Positions 1 through 7,505 of a DNA stretch of 64,000 nucleotides are shown one piece after another. Position 1 is the first letter of the stretch, and each line of letters begins with the position of its first letter. The notes under the pieces are model-generated. The model worked only from the letters and a program-made list of their open reading frames with translations, searched no databases and was not told the origin of the DNA. Both the position numbers and the translations under genes were made by a program. This stretch comes from JAGWNR01 sp964565685. Lineage in GTDB: Bacteria > Patescibacteriota > Minisyncoccia > Phycocordibacterales > PALSA-1337. The stretch lies in contig CAZMFR010000004.1 of assembly GCA_964565685.1 (NCBI GenBank), positions 1 to 64,000 on the forward strand, in the 5' to 3' direction.

Positions 1-1238
1 TTATCCTCAATCTCCATCAACCTATTGTATTTGCAAACGCGCTCGCCGCGGACAAGCGAGCCGGATTTTATGAAAGGACAAGAGAGACCGACAGAGAGGT
101 CAGCGATGAATGTGTCTGCCGTCTCGCCGGAACGATGGGAAATGAAAGGGATCCAACCCTGCTTCTTTGTGAGCTGGATCGCTTCGATCGTCTCGGTCAA
201 CGTGCCGATCTGGTTTACTTTTATCAAGACAGAATTGATCGCTTTCTTGTCGATCGCAATCTGTATCCTCTTTACGTTCGTGACTGTCAGATCGTCCCCG
301 ACGATGACGGCATTTCCACCGAGCTCTGCTGTCAATTTTGCAAAGCCGTCCCAGTCGTCTTCGGCCAAGCCGTCTTCGATCGATATGATCGGATATCTTT
401 TGACGAGCTCTTCGTACCAACCGATCATCTTGTCGCTCGTCATCTTCTTTTTCTTGCCGGCTATCCTCAAATTGTATTTGCCGTTCTCATAGAAGCTCGA
501 GCCGGCGGCGTCGATGCCGATCTTTACCTCGCCGGTAGAATATCCGGCGGCACGTATCGCTTCTACGATCACATCGAGCGCTTCTTCGTTCGAACCGAGC
601 TGTGGGGCAAAGCCGCCCTCATCACCGACAGAGACGACGTCTCCTTTCCCTTTCAATATCTTTCTCAAGGAATCTATGACTTCAGCTCCGGCTCTGACTT
701 TTTCTTTAAAAGAAGAAAAATCCCTGGGAATGAGCATGAATTCCTGGATATCGAGGCCGCTATCCGCATGTTTGCCGCCGTTTATAATATTGAATGCCGG
801 CTGGGGCAAAGTGAAATTCTTGTTTCCAGCGATATTCCCAAGATATTCGTATAGCTCGATCCCTTGCTCCTTGGCACAAGCTCGCGCGAATGCCAGTGAG
901 ACGCCGAGAATCGCATTCGCCCCAAATTTTGACTTGTTCGGCGTGCCATCCTGCCGCATCATCGCCTCGTCCAGAGATTTCTGGTCGAGTTCTCTGCTTT
1001 TGACGAGATTAAAGATCTCTTCGTTTACGTTCTTTACGGCATTCAAAACCCCTAAGCCGTTATAGCGTTTTTTGTCGCCGTCACGCAGTTCAAGCGCCTC
1101 GTGGATGCCGGTGGACGCACCAGAAGGAACGCCTGCGACATCCTTTGCACCAGACTCAAGCTCACAAAAAACTTCTACCGTCGGATTTCCGCGCGAATCG
1201 ATTATTTCTCTCGCTTTCAATGATTTGATCTTTGACAT
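1..1238 (-). CDS. eno: Enolase, C-terminus cut by window edge
   Basis: Phosphopyruvate hydratase, which converts 2-phosphoglycerate to phosphoenolpyruvate in the cytoplasm. The protein begins MSKIKSLKAREIIDSRGNP, the classical enolase start. It shows FGANAILGVSLA, the metal-ligand stretch GDDLTVTN, the catalytic-lysine stretch LIKVNQIGTL and the signature SHRSGETADT. About 412 codons are in the window; the last visible residues are RLMEIED, so only a few residues and the stop are missing. It is the last gene of a gpm-pyk-eno run on the minus strand, three consecutive steps of lower glycolysis. The 135 bp between pyk and eno hold a 16-bp direct repeat; I see no clear -10 box or Shine-Dalgarno directly before this start. 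Identification is certain. Confidence 0.97.
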   Translation of the reverse strand, partial: MSKIKSLKAREIIDSRGNPTVEVFCELESGAKDVAGVPSGASTGIHEALELRDGDKKRYNGLGVLNAVKNVNEEIFNLVKSRELDQKSLDEAMMRQDGTPNKSKFGANAILGVSLAFARACAKEQGIELYEYLGNIAGNKNFTLPQPAFNIINGGKHADSGLDIQEFMLIPRDFSSFKEKVRAGAEVIDSLRKILKGKGDVVSVGDEGGFAPQLGSNEEALDVIVEAIRAAGYSTGEVKIGIDAAGSSFYENGKYNLRIAGKKKKMTSDKMIGWYEELVKRYPIISIEDGLAEDDWDGFAKLTAELGGNAVIVGDDLTVTNVKRIQIAIDKKAINSVLIKVNQIGTLTETIEAIQLTKKQGWIPFISHRSGETADTFIADLSVGLSCPFIKSGSLVRGERVCKYNRLMEIED

Positions 1239-1251
1239 GATTTTAAAAATT

Positions 1252-1288
1252 GATTTTGGATTCAAGATTTAGGATTTTGGATTCAAGA
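1252..1288. repeat. 16-bp direct repeat upstream of eno
   Basis: GATTTTGGATTCAAGA occurs at 1252-1267 and again at 1273-1288 (period 21). Related GATTCAAGAT-type words recur in other gaps, e.g. around 12793-12816, 12885-12910 and 56139-56216. It looks like dispersed low-complexity intergenic sequence; no function is assigned. Confidence 0.6.
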
Positions 1289-1373
1289 ATGAACGCACAA
1301 TTTTTTGTCTTCCTTGTAAAAAATTGCCTGGTTCCTATTATCTGATCTTGCATCATAAATCCTTGATCTATTT

Positions 1374-2189
1374 TTATAATGTATTTATCTTTTCCCTACC
1401 CTCCATATGCCTCTCTGTCTCGACTATTATCTTCTCCATCATCGCTACCGATTCTATCGGATATCTGCCTTCGGCGGTTTCTTCGGAAAGCATGACTGCA
1501 TCGGCGCCCTGCCACACCGCATTCTCGACATCAGTCACTTCGGCGCGTTCTGGTGTCGGGTTATTCACCATCGACAGCATCATTTGTGTGGCCACAATTA
1601 CGGGCTTGTCGGTAGACTTGGCTTTGCCGATGATCTTTTCTTGGATAAAGGGGATCTGTTCAAGGGGAACCTCGTTACCTAGATCGCCTCTGGCCACCAT
1701 GACCGCATCGGCCGCGGCGATTATCTCGTCGAGAGATCCCAGAGCGACCTTGCGCTCTATCTTTGCGATGATCTTTTGACTGCCATGATTTTCTCCTATC
1801 AATCGACGACACATGACGATATCGTTCGCAGTGCCGACAAAAGACACTGCCACATATTCCACGCCCTGTTCTGCTGCGAATCTTATGAATTCCTCGTCAT
1901 GTTTAGTTATAGAATGCATGGCGTGATGATTATATGTATGACCCTCCTTTTCCTGGACGCGCGGACCAGGCAAGTCGACGATGATCGGGATCCTTCGATT
2001 CAATTCCCCTTCGATTTTTCTGACGATCCCTATCTGATCAGTGTGGATCTTCATGTCTGCCCAAGAAAAATTCAACCTGACCACATTGAGACCGCATTCT
2101 ACCATTCTCTTGATGGTCTTCTCATTTGAAGAGACAGGCCCAATGGTCGCCACGATCTGTGCTTTTGTGTTTTTGTCGGTGTTTTTCAT
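1374..2189 (-). CDS. pyk: Minimal (barrel-only) pyruvate kinase
   Basis: Pyruvate kinase, phosphoenolpyruvate + ADP to pyruvate + ATP. The 271 residues cover only the catalytic (beta/alpha)8 A domain: ATIGP near the N-terminus, VVRLNFS, a DLPGPR stretch where DxKGPEIR is usual, AKIERK with the catalytic lysine region, VMVARGDLG, ATQMMLSM and the AVMLSEETAEG phosphate loop. The lid (B) domain that normally follows the GP motif is replaced by a linker of about 20 residues, and the C-terminal allosteric domain is absent (family norm about 470 residues). It lies 27 nt downstream of gpm and upstream of eno, probably in one operon. Loss of the C domain predicts no fructose-1,6-bisphosphate or AMP-type allostery. 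The reading frame is intact, so I take it as a genuine minimal form, not a pseudogene. Confidence 0.92.
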   Translation of the reverse strand: MKNTDKNTKAQIVATIGPVSSNEKTIKRMVECGLNVVRLNFSWADMKIHTDQIGIVRKIEGELNRRIPIIVDLPGPRVQEKEGHTYNHHAMHSITKHDEEFIRFAAEQGVEYVAVSFVGTANDIVMCRRLIGENHGSQKIIAKIERKVALGSLDEIIAAADAVMVARGDLGNEVPLEQIPFIQEKIIGKAKSTDKPVIVATQMMLSMVNNPTPERAEVTDVENAVWQGADAVMLSEETAEGRYPIESVAMMEKIIVETERHMEGREKINTL

Positions 2190-2216
2190 TTATTTTTATA
2201 TGATTTTCGAATTTTT

Positions 2217-2870
2217 TCACGCGTTCACCTTTGATTCTACATAGCGGGACTCCTTTTTTAAAACATGTCCGTCGCCATCTAAATCATATATTATGATAGC
2301 ACCAAAAGGCATTTCTACATCGGCGATACCAGAATCAGAGACACGTTCAATATATTTTATGATAGTGCGCAGAGAATTGCCGCTAGTCACGATCAAGACA
2401 TCTTTGCCGCTCTTGACCAGCGGAAAAATCTCTTTTAAAAAGTAGGGGACGGTGCGATCATAGACCATTTTTAGAGATTCGCCATGAGGCAATGGGCAAT
2501 CCCAGCCGCGCCGCACTTCCTTGAATTTTTTCTCGCCCAAGAGCTTTTCCATCTCCCATTTGTTCTTGCCTGTGTAATCGCCGTAATCTCGCTCGTTCAG
2601 AGCGGCGCTGCGCGTTATCGGAACATCGATGCCAATGCCTTCTTCCATAGACAAAAGCGTCTGCAATGAGCGCTTCTGAGCCGAGGTGAATGCTTGGTCG
2701 ATATGAACGTCCTTGATCAATTCTCCCATCTTCTTTGCCATTTCAAAACCATATTGGGTCAAACCGACATCAGTGACGCCTGTCCATTTGCCGAGCTTGT
2801 TCCACTCTGATTCATGATGGCGAGCGAGGATCAATTTGCCCATTTCTATGCTTGGAGTTTTAGAATTCAT
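2217..2870 (-). CDS. gpmA: Phosphoglycerate mutase, 2,3-BPG-dependent family, atypical active site
   Basis: Histidine-phosphatase superfamily mutase interconverting 3- and 2-phosphoglycerate, 217 residues from the chosen start. The N-terminal motif is RHHESEWN where the family has RHGESxWN; the phospho-accepting histidine is kept. LNERDYGDYTG supplies the conserved glutamate. The second family histidine (AHGNSLRA in E. coli) is replaced: the protein reads TSGNSLRT. I chose the ATG at 2870 because a TATAAT box (2881-2886) sits 10 nt upstream; an ATG at 2891 with AAGGA before it and an internal ATG at 2843, which matches the usual family N-terminus, are alternatives. First gene of the gpm-pyk-eno group. 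The family is certain; catalytic competence as a mutase is not. Confidence 0.85.
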   Translation of the reverse strand: MNSKTPSIEMGKLILARHHESEWNKLGKWTGVTDVGLTQYGFEMAKKMGELIKDVHIDQAFTSAQKRSLQTLLSMEEGIGIDVPITRSAALNERDYGDYTGKNKWEMEKLLGEKKFKEVRRGWDCPLPHGESLKMVYDRTVPYFLKEIFPLVKSGKDVLIVTSGNSLRTIIKYIERVSDSGIADVEMPFGAIIIYDLDGDGHVLKKESRYVESKVNA

Positions 2871-2880
2871 CTTATTACTT

Positions 2881-2886
2881 ATTATA
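2881..2886 (-). promoter_or_regulatory. -10 box for gpm-pyk-eno
   Basis: TATAAT on the minus strand, 10 nt before the ATG at 2870. Predicts a leader of only about 3 nt. No good -35 is seen. Confidence 0.5.
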
Positions 2887-2968
2887 AGCATATAAAGTCC
2901 TTAAAGCATGTAAAGCTAGGAGTGTCCGTATTTACTTTACAGATTTTATTGACTTTCAACTTTATTCA

Positions 2969-3940
2969 CTAGTTTATCACACTATTCCTAGGCACTCTCC
3001 CTTCAAAAAAATCTATGATATTATTCGCCGCGATTTCCGACATCTCGTCGCGAGTCTGCAAGCTTGCCGAAGCGATATGCGGCGTCAAAATGACATTCGG
3101 CAGCTTTGCGAGGCCTGGCGAAAGCTTTGGTTCGAATTCGAACACATCGAGCGCAGCTCCGGCGAGTGTCTTTTCCTTGAGCGCTTTGGTCAAAGCGATC
3201 TCGTCGACGACCGGCCCGCGAGAAGTGTTGACCAAAAAAGCCGTCGGCTTCATCATCTTTAGCCGCGCTTCGTTGATGAGGTGATGTGTCGAGTCGAGCA
3301 AAGGAACATGGATGCTTATTATGTCAGCTTTTGGCAAAAGTTCATCGATAGAAGCGCAATAAACCGCGCCGCTTTCTTTTTCAATTTGCTCGTTCCTTGT
3401 GATATCTGTGTAAATGACCTTTAGACCAAGCCCGCTCGCATAATGAGCGACTTTGCCTCCGATACGGCCGACTCCTACAATGCCGATAGTTTTTCCCAGA
3501 ATATCCATTCCGATAAAAAGCATCGGGTCCCAGCCCTTGTACTTGCCCTTACGGACAAATTCATCTGCCTCTACGATTCTGGCAGCTAGGGCAAGCGCCA
3601 AAGCTAGAGCATGTTCCGCCACAGATTCAGAGGTCTGCAGAGCAGGAGCATTTGAAACGGCGATGCCGCGTTTTTTCGCTTCGATCAGATCGATATTATC
3701 AAAGCCGGTGGCATAATTGGCGAATATCTTGACTGTCTTGGCGGCGTCGAACACTCTCGAGTCGACCTTGTCGGTCAACAAACTGATGACGCCGTCATAA
3801 GAGCCGTTTTTTAGGGTACGAACGAGCTCTTTTTGGCTCATTATTCTGTCTTTTGGATAGATATCGACCGCGTACCCTTTGTCCACCAACATTTTAATGC
3901 CGACATCTGGGATTTTCCTTGTTATAAATATTTTGGTCAT
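2969..3940 (-). CDS. D-isomer-specific 2-hydroxyacid dehydrogenase
   Basis: NAD(P)-dependent reduction of a 2-keto acid to a D-2-hydroxy acid; 323 residues, normal for the family. The Rossmann motif GIVGVGRIGGKV lies near residue 155. The catalytic triad is visible as arginine in NTSRGPVVDE, glutamate in DVFEFEP and histidine in TPHIAS. The overall pattern is closest to glyoxylate/hydroxypyruvate reductases, but substrate cannot be read from sequence; D-lactate or phosphoglycerate-type substrates are possible. The start is supported by TATAAT 6 nt upstream, i.e. a leaderless message. It may recycle NADH in a fermentative glycolytic lifestyle (inference). Confidence 0.92.
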   Translation of the reverse strand: MTKIFITRKIPDVGIKMLVDKGYAVDIYPKDRIMSQKELVRTLKNGSYDGVISLLTDKVDSRVFDAAKTVKIFANYATGFDNIDLIEAKKRGIAVSNAPALQTSESVAEHALALALALAARIVEADEFVRKGKYKGWDPMLFIGMDILGKTIGIVGVGRIGGKVAHYASGLGLKVIYTDITRNEQIEKESGAVYCASIDELLPKADIISIHVPLLDSTHHLINEARLKMMKPTAFLVNTSRGPVVDEIALTKALKEKTLAGAALDVFEFEPKLSPGLAKLPNVILTPHIASASLQTRDEMSEIAANNIIDFFEGRVPRNSVIN

Positions 3941-3946
3941 GAGCAG

Positions 3947-3952
3947 ATTATA
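3947..3952 (-). promoter_or_regulatory. -10 box for the 2-hydroxyacid dehydrogenase
   Basis: TATAAT preceded by TGA (extended -10 type TGnTATAAT), ending 6 nt before the ATG at 3940: predicted leaderless transcript. Confidence 0.65.
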
Positions 3953-3959
3953 TCACAGT

Positions 3960-3980
3960 GTTGAAGGTCTACCCTTCAAC
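3960..3980 (-). terminator. Short hairpin over the pyrD stop codon
   Basis: GTTGAAGG (3960-3967) pairs perfectly with CCTTCAAC (3973-3980); the 5-nt loop on the minus strand is GTAGA and contains the pyrD TAG stop. There is no U-tract, so it may be a weak terminator or a 3'-end protecting hairpin. Similar AAGG/CCTT hairpins occur at 35432-35476 and 53736-53758. Confidence 0.45.
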
Positions 3981-5120
3981 ATCGACGCCGATTGCCTGGC
4001 TTATGTCCGCAAATCCGTCTCTCTTCAAAAGCTCGGTCAGCCCGCGGTTTATTTCGCTAATGACTTGCGGACCTTCATATATCATGCCCGTTATCATTTG
4101 AACTAGCGATGCACCAAAACGGATTTTTTTATATGCATCATACGCTGTAAAAACGCCGCCGGATGCGATGAGGATCAGTTTTTTGCTTTCATTATCGTCT
4201 TTTGTTCTCGCCTTTTGCTTCCTGCTTATGTATGCGAGCGTATCATCGGACAGATCACTGACTGCTTTTCCGCTCATGCCGCCGACAGCAGGAACTTTTT
4301 CATCGACGACTATTGGGTTATCCCTCTTTCTGGTCAAGTTGGTGCTGATAATGCCGTCAATCCTGTGCTTGTAGACCACATCGAGCATCGAATCGATCTC
4401 ATCATGCGAAAGGTCCGGAGAAAGCTTTATGAAGACTGGCTTTTTTGTCGGGATTTTATCCAAAACATTGAAAAGCTGATCGAGCTTTTGTGGATCGATG
4501 AATGGTTGACCTCCTTTGGCGTTCGGACAACTGATATTGACCGTTATATAGTCGCTGACCGGTTCCATCGTCCTAAAGGCCTTGGCAAAGTCTCCAATGG
4601 CATTTTCCAAGACGAGATTCTCTGCGCAATTCGTCATGGCCACGCTCGCACCGATGGGGATATCAAAATGTTTTCCTGAGAGTTTTTTTGAGACAGCGTC
4701 ACAGCCGTCGTTCTTTAACCCGTACCAAACGACCAAGCTTTTTGATTTTGGCAATCTCCATAGGCGCGGCTTTGGGTTGCCGGCGCATTTCTCCCCGGTC
4801 ACAGATCCGACTTCTGCAAAGCCAAAGCCAACCGAAGGAAGGATATCCGTCATTTCCGCGTTCTTGTCAAAGCCGGCAGAAAGGCCGATAGGATTCTCGA
4901 AATGTATTCCCAGCACATTCTGCGATAATGATTCGTTTTTATAAGCAAATAACCAGCGTGCGCTGGCTCGTCCGAGAGAATATTTGCCGAGAATCGATCC
5001 GACGCACGTCATATAATCATGCACCTTCTCTGGATCTTGGAGGAAAAAAAACGGCTTTAGGACGCACAGATATGATCCGTGGATCATTTTATTGCGGCAA
5101 GAAATGAGTGCATCTTTCAT
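3969..5120 (-). CDS. pyrD: Dihydroorotate dehydrogenase, class 2-like architecture
   Basis: Oxidises dihydroorotate to orotate in pyrimidine synthesis, using FMN. The 383-residue length and the N-terminal helical segment with LQDPEKVHDYM are those of membrane-associated, quinone-linked class 2 enzymes. Core motifs: NPIGLSAGFDKNAE, GFAEVGSVTG, FIKLSPD, STNLTR, ASGGV and the phosphate loop GASLVQMITG. The substrate loop reads NISCPNAKGG: the position that is the catalytic base serine in class 2 enzymes is a cysteine, as in class 1. I chose the ATG at 5120 because TAGAAT ends 7 nt upstream; an ATG at 5129 is the alternative. No other pyrimidine genes are nearby. Family certain, electron acceptor uncertain. 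Confidence 0.93.
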   Translation of the reverse strand: MKDALISCRNKMIHGSYLCVLKPFFFLQDPEKVHDYMTCVGSILGKYSLGRASARWLFAYKNESLSQNVLGIHFENPIGLSAGFDKNAEMTDILPSVGFGFAEVGSVTGEKCAGNPKPRLWRLPKSKSLVVWYGLKNDGCDAVSKKLSGKHFDIPIGASVAMTNCAENLVLENAIGDFAKAFRTMEPVSDYITVNISCPNAKGGQPFIDPQKLDQLFNVLDKIPTKKPVFIKLSPDLSHDEIDSMLDVVYKHRIDGIISTNLTRKRDNPIVVDEKVPAVGGMSGKAVSDLSDDTLAYISRKQKARTKDDNESKKLILIASGGVFTAYDAYKKIRFGASLVQMITGMIYEGPQVISEINRGLTELLKRDGFADISQAIGVDVEG

Positions 5121-5127
5121 GACAGAC

Positions 5128-5133
5128 ATTCTA
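5128..5133 (-). promoter_or_regulatory. -10 box for pyrD
   Basis: TAGAAT ending 7 nt before the ATG at 5120, which favours that start over the ATG at 5129. Confidence 0.5.
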
Positions 5134-5177
5134 TCATATCCATAAGTCGAGGCCTGGATTTTCCGGGTTGAAATTCA

Positions 5178-5209
5178 AAATACAAAAGAGCGGACCGAGA
5201 TGGTCCGCT
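5178..5209 (-). terminator. Intrinsic terminator after the 77-residue gene
   Basis: AGCGGACC (5189-5196) pairs with GGTCCGCT (5202-5209) around a 5-nt loop; on the minus strand the stem is followed by CTTTTGTATTTTG. It lies 26 nt past the stop at 5235. Confidence 0.75.
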
Positions 5210-5234
5210 GTGAGCTATGTTTGCTTGACTGACG

Positions 5235-5468
5235 TCAAGCAATGAGCAATCGGGCACCGGGATTTTCACGAAAGAATCGTTCGCGCAAACCTCTGTGACC
5301 TCCATGCGCTTCAAAATGAATGAGCTTTTCTTCGAACGCCGGCGTGTGACCGACCGATTCTCCTGTCACCCATTCATTGAACGGACTGTTTATCTCCTCA
5401 CGGAGCATCGTGTAGAACTTCAACACGATGGATTTTTCGACGGGCATTTCTGGCGCGTTATTTTCCAT
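5235..5468 (-). CDS. Small hypothetical protein (77 aa)
   Basis: Not recognised. A soluble, fairly acidic 77-residue protein beginning MENNAPEMPVEK and ending RENPGARLLIA, with no membrane segment or cysteine cluster. The main support is the strong intrinsic terminator just after its stop. No convincing Shine-Dalgarno or -10 box is seen before the ATG. It sits between pyrD and a reverse transcriptase fragment in a small accessory stretch. Confidence 0.5.
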   Translation of the reverse strand: MENNAPEMPVEKSIVLKFYTMLREEINSPFNEWVTGESVGHTPAFEEKLIHFEAHGGHRGLRERFFRENPGARLLIA

Positions 5469-5480
5469 ATTTCAAAGGGT

Positions 5481-5759
5481 TTAAGGTTGACTCTGCACAT
5501 AATTATATACCCCACTAAAAAATATAGGACAAGGAGTTATCCCCTTTTGGCCGTTTTTTGAGACTATCCGCGCAAACTGCCTGAAGCGATCCAATGCCCA
5601 ATGCGACCCTTTGTAGTCGCGGCATGAGTAGGAATCATCTACGAACTTCGCGTCGAAATAGAGGTACAGTTGCCGATACGGGGCATGATGCAAAAGCATG
5701 TCCCACACACTAGCTTTGTGAATACTGCGCGGCTTCGGATCATTGACCGAGAAACAACG
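5481..5759 (-). pseudogene. Reverse transcriptase fragment (DGR/retron-like N-terminal region)
   Basis: An open stretch of about 93 codons without a normal start reads FSVNDPKPRSIHK, then LLHHAPYRQLYLYFDAKF, then VDDSYSCRDYKGSHWALDRF. This matches by eye the N-terminal block of bacterial reverse transcriptases related to diversity-generating retroelement enzymes (typically DPKxRxIH, a LHHAxxRxLxPxFDxxF block and DSYxCRxGKGxHxAxxR). Similarity stops after KNGQKG, just where the first catalytic block should begin; what follows is unrelated, and the YxDD box is absent. On the 5' side an in-frame TGA at 5760-5762 ends the frame. I read it as a decayed fragment. No template/variable repeat pair or Avd-like gene is nearby. 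Confidence 0.6.
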
Positions 5760-5806
5760 TCATGAATAACTTGATTTGTCCGTCGTCAGCGAGCATAGAC
5801 CATAAA

Positions 5807-6925
5807 CTATAATAAATCCTCTGGCGATACAATCTGTGTTTTCGCTTCGGGATACTTCTTCAGAAAAGAATCGAACGAGGTCTGCTTCTCATTATTCCAT
5901 TTGCATTCGTATACTGAAATTTTCCCTTCAAGTTCTTCAACCACATCTATTTCTTCACCTGTACGCGTCCGCCAAAACATGACCTGTGCGGGAAAAGCTT
6001 CCGTAGAATTGATTTTGAATCTTTCCATGATAAAGAAGTTTTCGAAGAGAGCCCCTTTATCCTGCCTATCATTCAACATGGATACGTTATCTATAACGGC
6101 ATTTCGGACGCCAGTATCAATGAAATATATTTTGAATGCCTTTTTTATCTCGTTTCGAGGATTTCGTGAATATGGTCTTATTATCTTTATGACATATGAC
6201 TGCTCCAAAAGCTTGATATATTTTTCGACCGTAGCTCTGCTCACGCCCAACGATAGCGCCAACTCGTTTACCGACACGAGTGATCCAATCTGAAGCGCGA
6301 GCATTTTGATGAGATTTTTAAATATTCGCGGGTTGCGAATCGACTCAAATGTATAGACGTCCTTGTAAAGATAGTTCGTGGCAAGATTTTTAAGAAGATC
6401 TTCCTTGATCTTTAGATCTTTCTCGGCTACGACGGCGGGATATGTCCCGAGACGCATATAATCATGAAGCTCACTCATAGAAATACTACCAACGGTCTGC
6501 ATAATCTCCGCAATAGAAAGTGGGTAAAGTATGAATTCAAATGCCCGACCAGTAAGCGGCTCATTGATTTTATTTGCAAGATCGAATGAGGATGAACCTG
6601 TGGCAATAATTTGGATATCTGGATAGGTATCTATAAAAGATTTTAGGATCGCTCCAATGTCTTCGATTGTTTGTGCCTCGTCAAAGACGACGATCTTTTT
6701 GTCGCCAATCATACCCTTCAGGAGTTCGGGTTTTCCAACTTCGAAATTCTTGCGGACAGTAGAAAGCTCACAATTGAAGTACTCACCACCTTTTCCGTAT
6801 GCCTCAAGAATCTTTTTCGAAAGTGTAGTCTTACCCGCCTGCCTGGGTCCAAAAATTAATATCGCTCTGCCTTTATGGAGCCTCTCCTTAATTTTGTTTT
6901 CTATTGTACGCTTGAAAATAAGCAT
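5807..6925 (-). CDS. AAA-type ATPase with DUF4143 C-terminal domain
   Basis: A 372-residue ATPase of the widespread AAA/DUF4143 family. Walker A is GPRQAGKTT (about residues 26-34), Walker B is KIVVFDEAQ, and a sensor stretch reads IIATGSSSF. A winged-helix-like middle region (LALSLGVSRATVEKYIKLL) follows. The C-terminal DUF4143 part has a PD-(D/E)xK-like core, EEIDVVEELEGKISVYECKW. Function is unproven in the family; association with mobile or toxin-like roles has been suggested but not shown. The start is supported by TATAGT 6 nt upstream and by a palindromic operator, so expression is probably regulated. Neighbours are a retroelement fragment and small genes, consistent with acquired DNA. 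Confidence 0.88.
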   Translation of the reverse strand: MLIFKRTIENKIKERLHKGRAILIFGPRQAGKTTLSKKILEAYGKGGEYFNCELSTVRKNFEVGKPELLKGMIGDKKIVVFDEAQTIEDIGAILKSFIDTYPDIQIIATGSSSFDLANKINEPLTGRAFEFILYPLSIAEIMQTVGSISMSELHDYMRLGTYPAVVAEKDLKIKEDLLKNLATNYLYKDVYTFESIRNPRIFKNLIKMLALQIGSLVSVNELALSLGVSRATVEKYIKLLEQSYVIKIIRPYSRNPRNEIKKAFKIYFIDTGVRNAVIDNVSMLNDRQDKGALFENFFIMERFKINSTEAFPAQVMFWRTRTGEEIDVVEELEGKISVYECKWNNEKQTSFDSFLKKYPEAKTQIVSPEDLL

Positions 6926-6931
6926 ATATTT

Positions 6932-6967
6932 ACTATATTAGCAATTTGCTAATATATTAGCAATTTG
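6932..6967 (-). promoter_or_regulatory. Promoter and palindromic operator of the DUF4143 ATPase
   Basis: TATAGT (minus strand, 6932-6937) ends 6 nt before the ATG. Overlapping its upstream edge is ATTAGCAA-T-TTGCTAAT (6937-6953), an 8+1+8 palindrome, and the half-site ATTAGCAATTTG repeats at 6956-6967. The placement between -10 and -35 is that of a repressor operator; the regulator is unknown. Confidence 0.6.
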
Positions 6968-6977
6968 TGTTTTTCAA

Positions 6978-7010
6978 TATGTTTACAGTCCACAATGAAC
7001 TGTAAACATA
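6978..7010. repeat. Intergenic palindrome, copy A
   Basis: TATGTTTACAGT (6978-6989) pairs perfectly with ACTGTAAACATA (6999-7010) around a 9-nt loop. It shares the ATGTTTACA/TGTAAACAT ends with the palindrome at 10731-10760 but has a different centre. Confidence 0.7.
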
Positions 7011-7023
7011 ACAAAGGTTCAAT

Positions 7024-7090
7024 TCCACTTGGCACCCTGCCAAAGTTACAGCCGTGTTGAGCCGTGAAAGAGCGAGGGTGCCGTCGTGGA
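7024..7090. other. Long stem-loop in the 345-bp gap before the zinc-ribbon gene
   Basis: TCCAC (7024-7028) and GGCACCCT (7031-7038) pair with AGGGTGCC (7075-7082) and GTGGA (7086-7090), a 13-bp stem with one small internal loop enclosing about 36 nt. No reading frame covers it. It could be a structured RNA, a leader or a remnant. The gap 6926-7270 also holds the operator and palindrome A; the remainder shows nothing I recognise. Confidence 0.4.
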
Positions 7091-7270
7091 TGATATGAGA
7101 ACTATTTTTGAGAGGAGAGATTATATTAGTGTGTATGTTCCTATTTGAGTATAAACAAATAAAAAAACCGCCATTTACTTTTGAAGACAGCGGTTATATT
7201 CCTGCTCCATCAAATAATTTGACTCGTAGCGTAAGGTGCGTTAGTGTACTTCCTGGAAGGAGAAAAGATT

Positions 7271-7459
7271 ATGGCTAAAAGTGGATTACGGTGTCCTGTA
7301 TGCGGTATAAGCATGCTCGAAGGCGCGTCCGAATGTTTAAACGGTCATTTACATACCCTGATGTGCCAGAATGCATCGCTAATTGTCGCAACAAGTGAAG
7401 TTGCTATGCATGTCCTTGAGTCATCGAAGGCAGAGACTGACAAAATAGAATCGAAATAA
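7271..7459 (+). CDS. Small zinc-ribbon protein (62 aa)
   Basis: Begins MAKSGLRCPVCG and carries a second C-x-NGH pair (ASECLNGHLH), so a CPxC...C/H zinc ribbon is likely in the first 30 residues; the rest is a short helical tail. Function unknown. The start is set by GGAAGGAG about 8 nt upstream. A strong intrinsic terminator begins 4 nt after the stop, so the gene is a stand-alone unit. It is flanked by the structured gap upstream and by a tRNA T-arm-like piece downstream (near 7520-7545), consistent with an inserted gene. Confidence 0.75.
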   Translation: MAKSGLRCPVCGISMLEGASECLNGHLHTLMCQNASLIVATSEVAMHVLESSKAETDKIESK

Positions 7460-7463
7460 TCAC

Positions 7464-7505
7464 AAAGACCGAAAACTCACCAGAGTCGTAGGTCTTTTTT
7501 ATTTG
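7464..7505 (+). terminator. Intrinsic terminator after the zinc-ribbon gene
   Basis: AAAGACC (7464-7470) pairs with GGTCTTT (7491-7497), with a small inner ACTC/GAGT hairpin, followed by TTTTATTT. Confidence 0.75.

Noticed and set aside
135..854. 239-codon open frame opposite enolase
   Set aside because: It is an antisense shadow of a strongly conserved gene; no family resemblance and no start signal.
5481..7010. Complete diversity-generating retroelement
   Set aside because: The reverse transcriptase is a fragment without a catalytic box; I found no template/variable repeat pair and no Avd-like gene.
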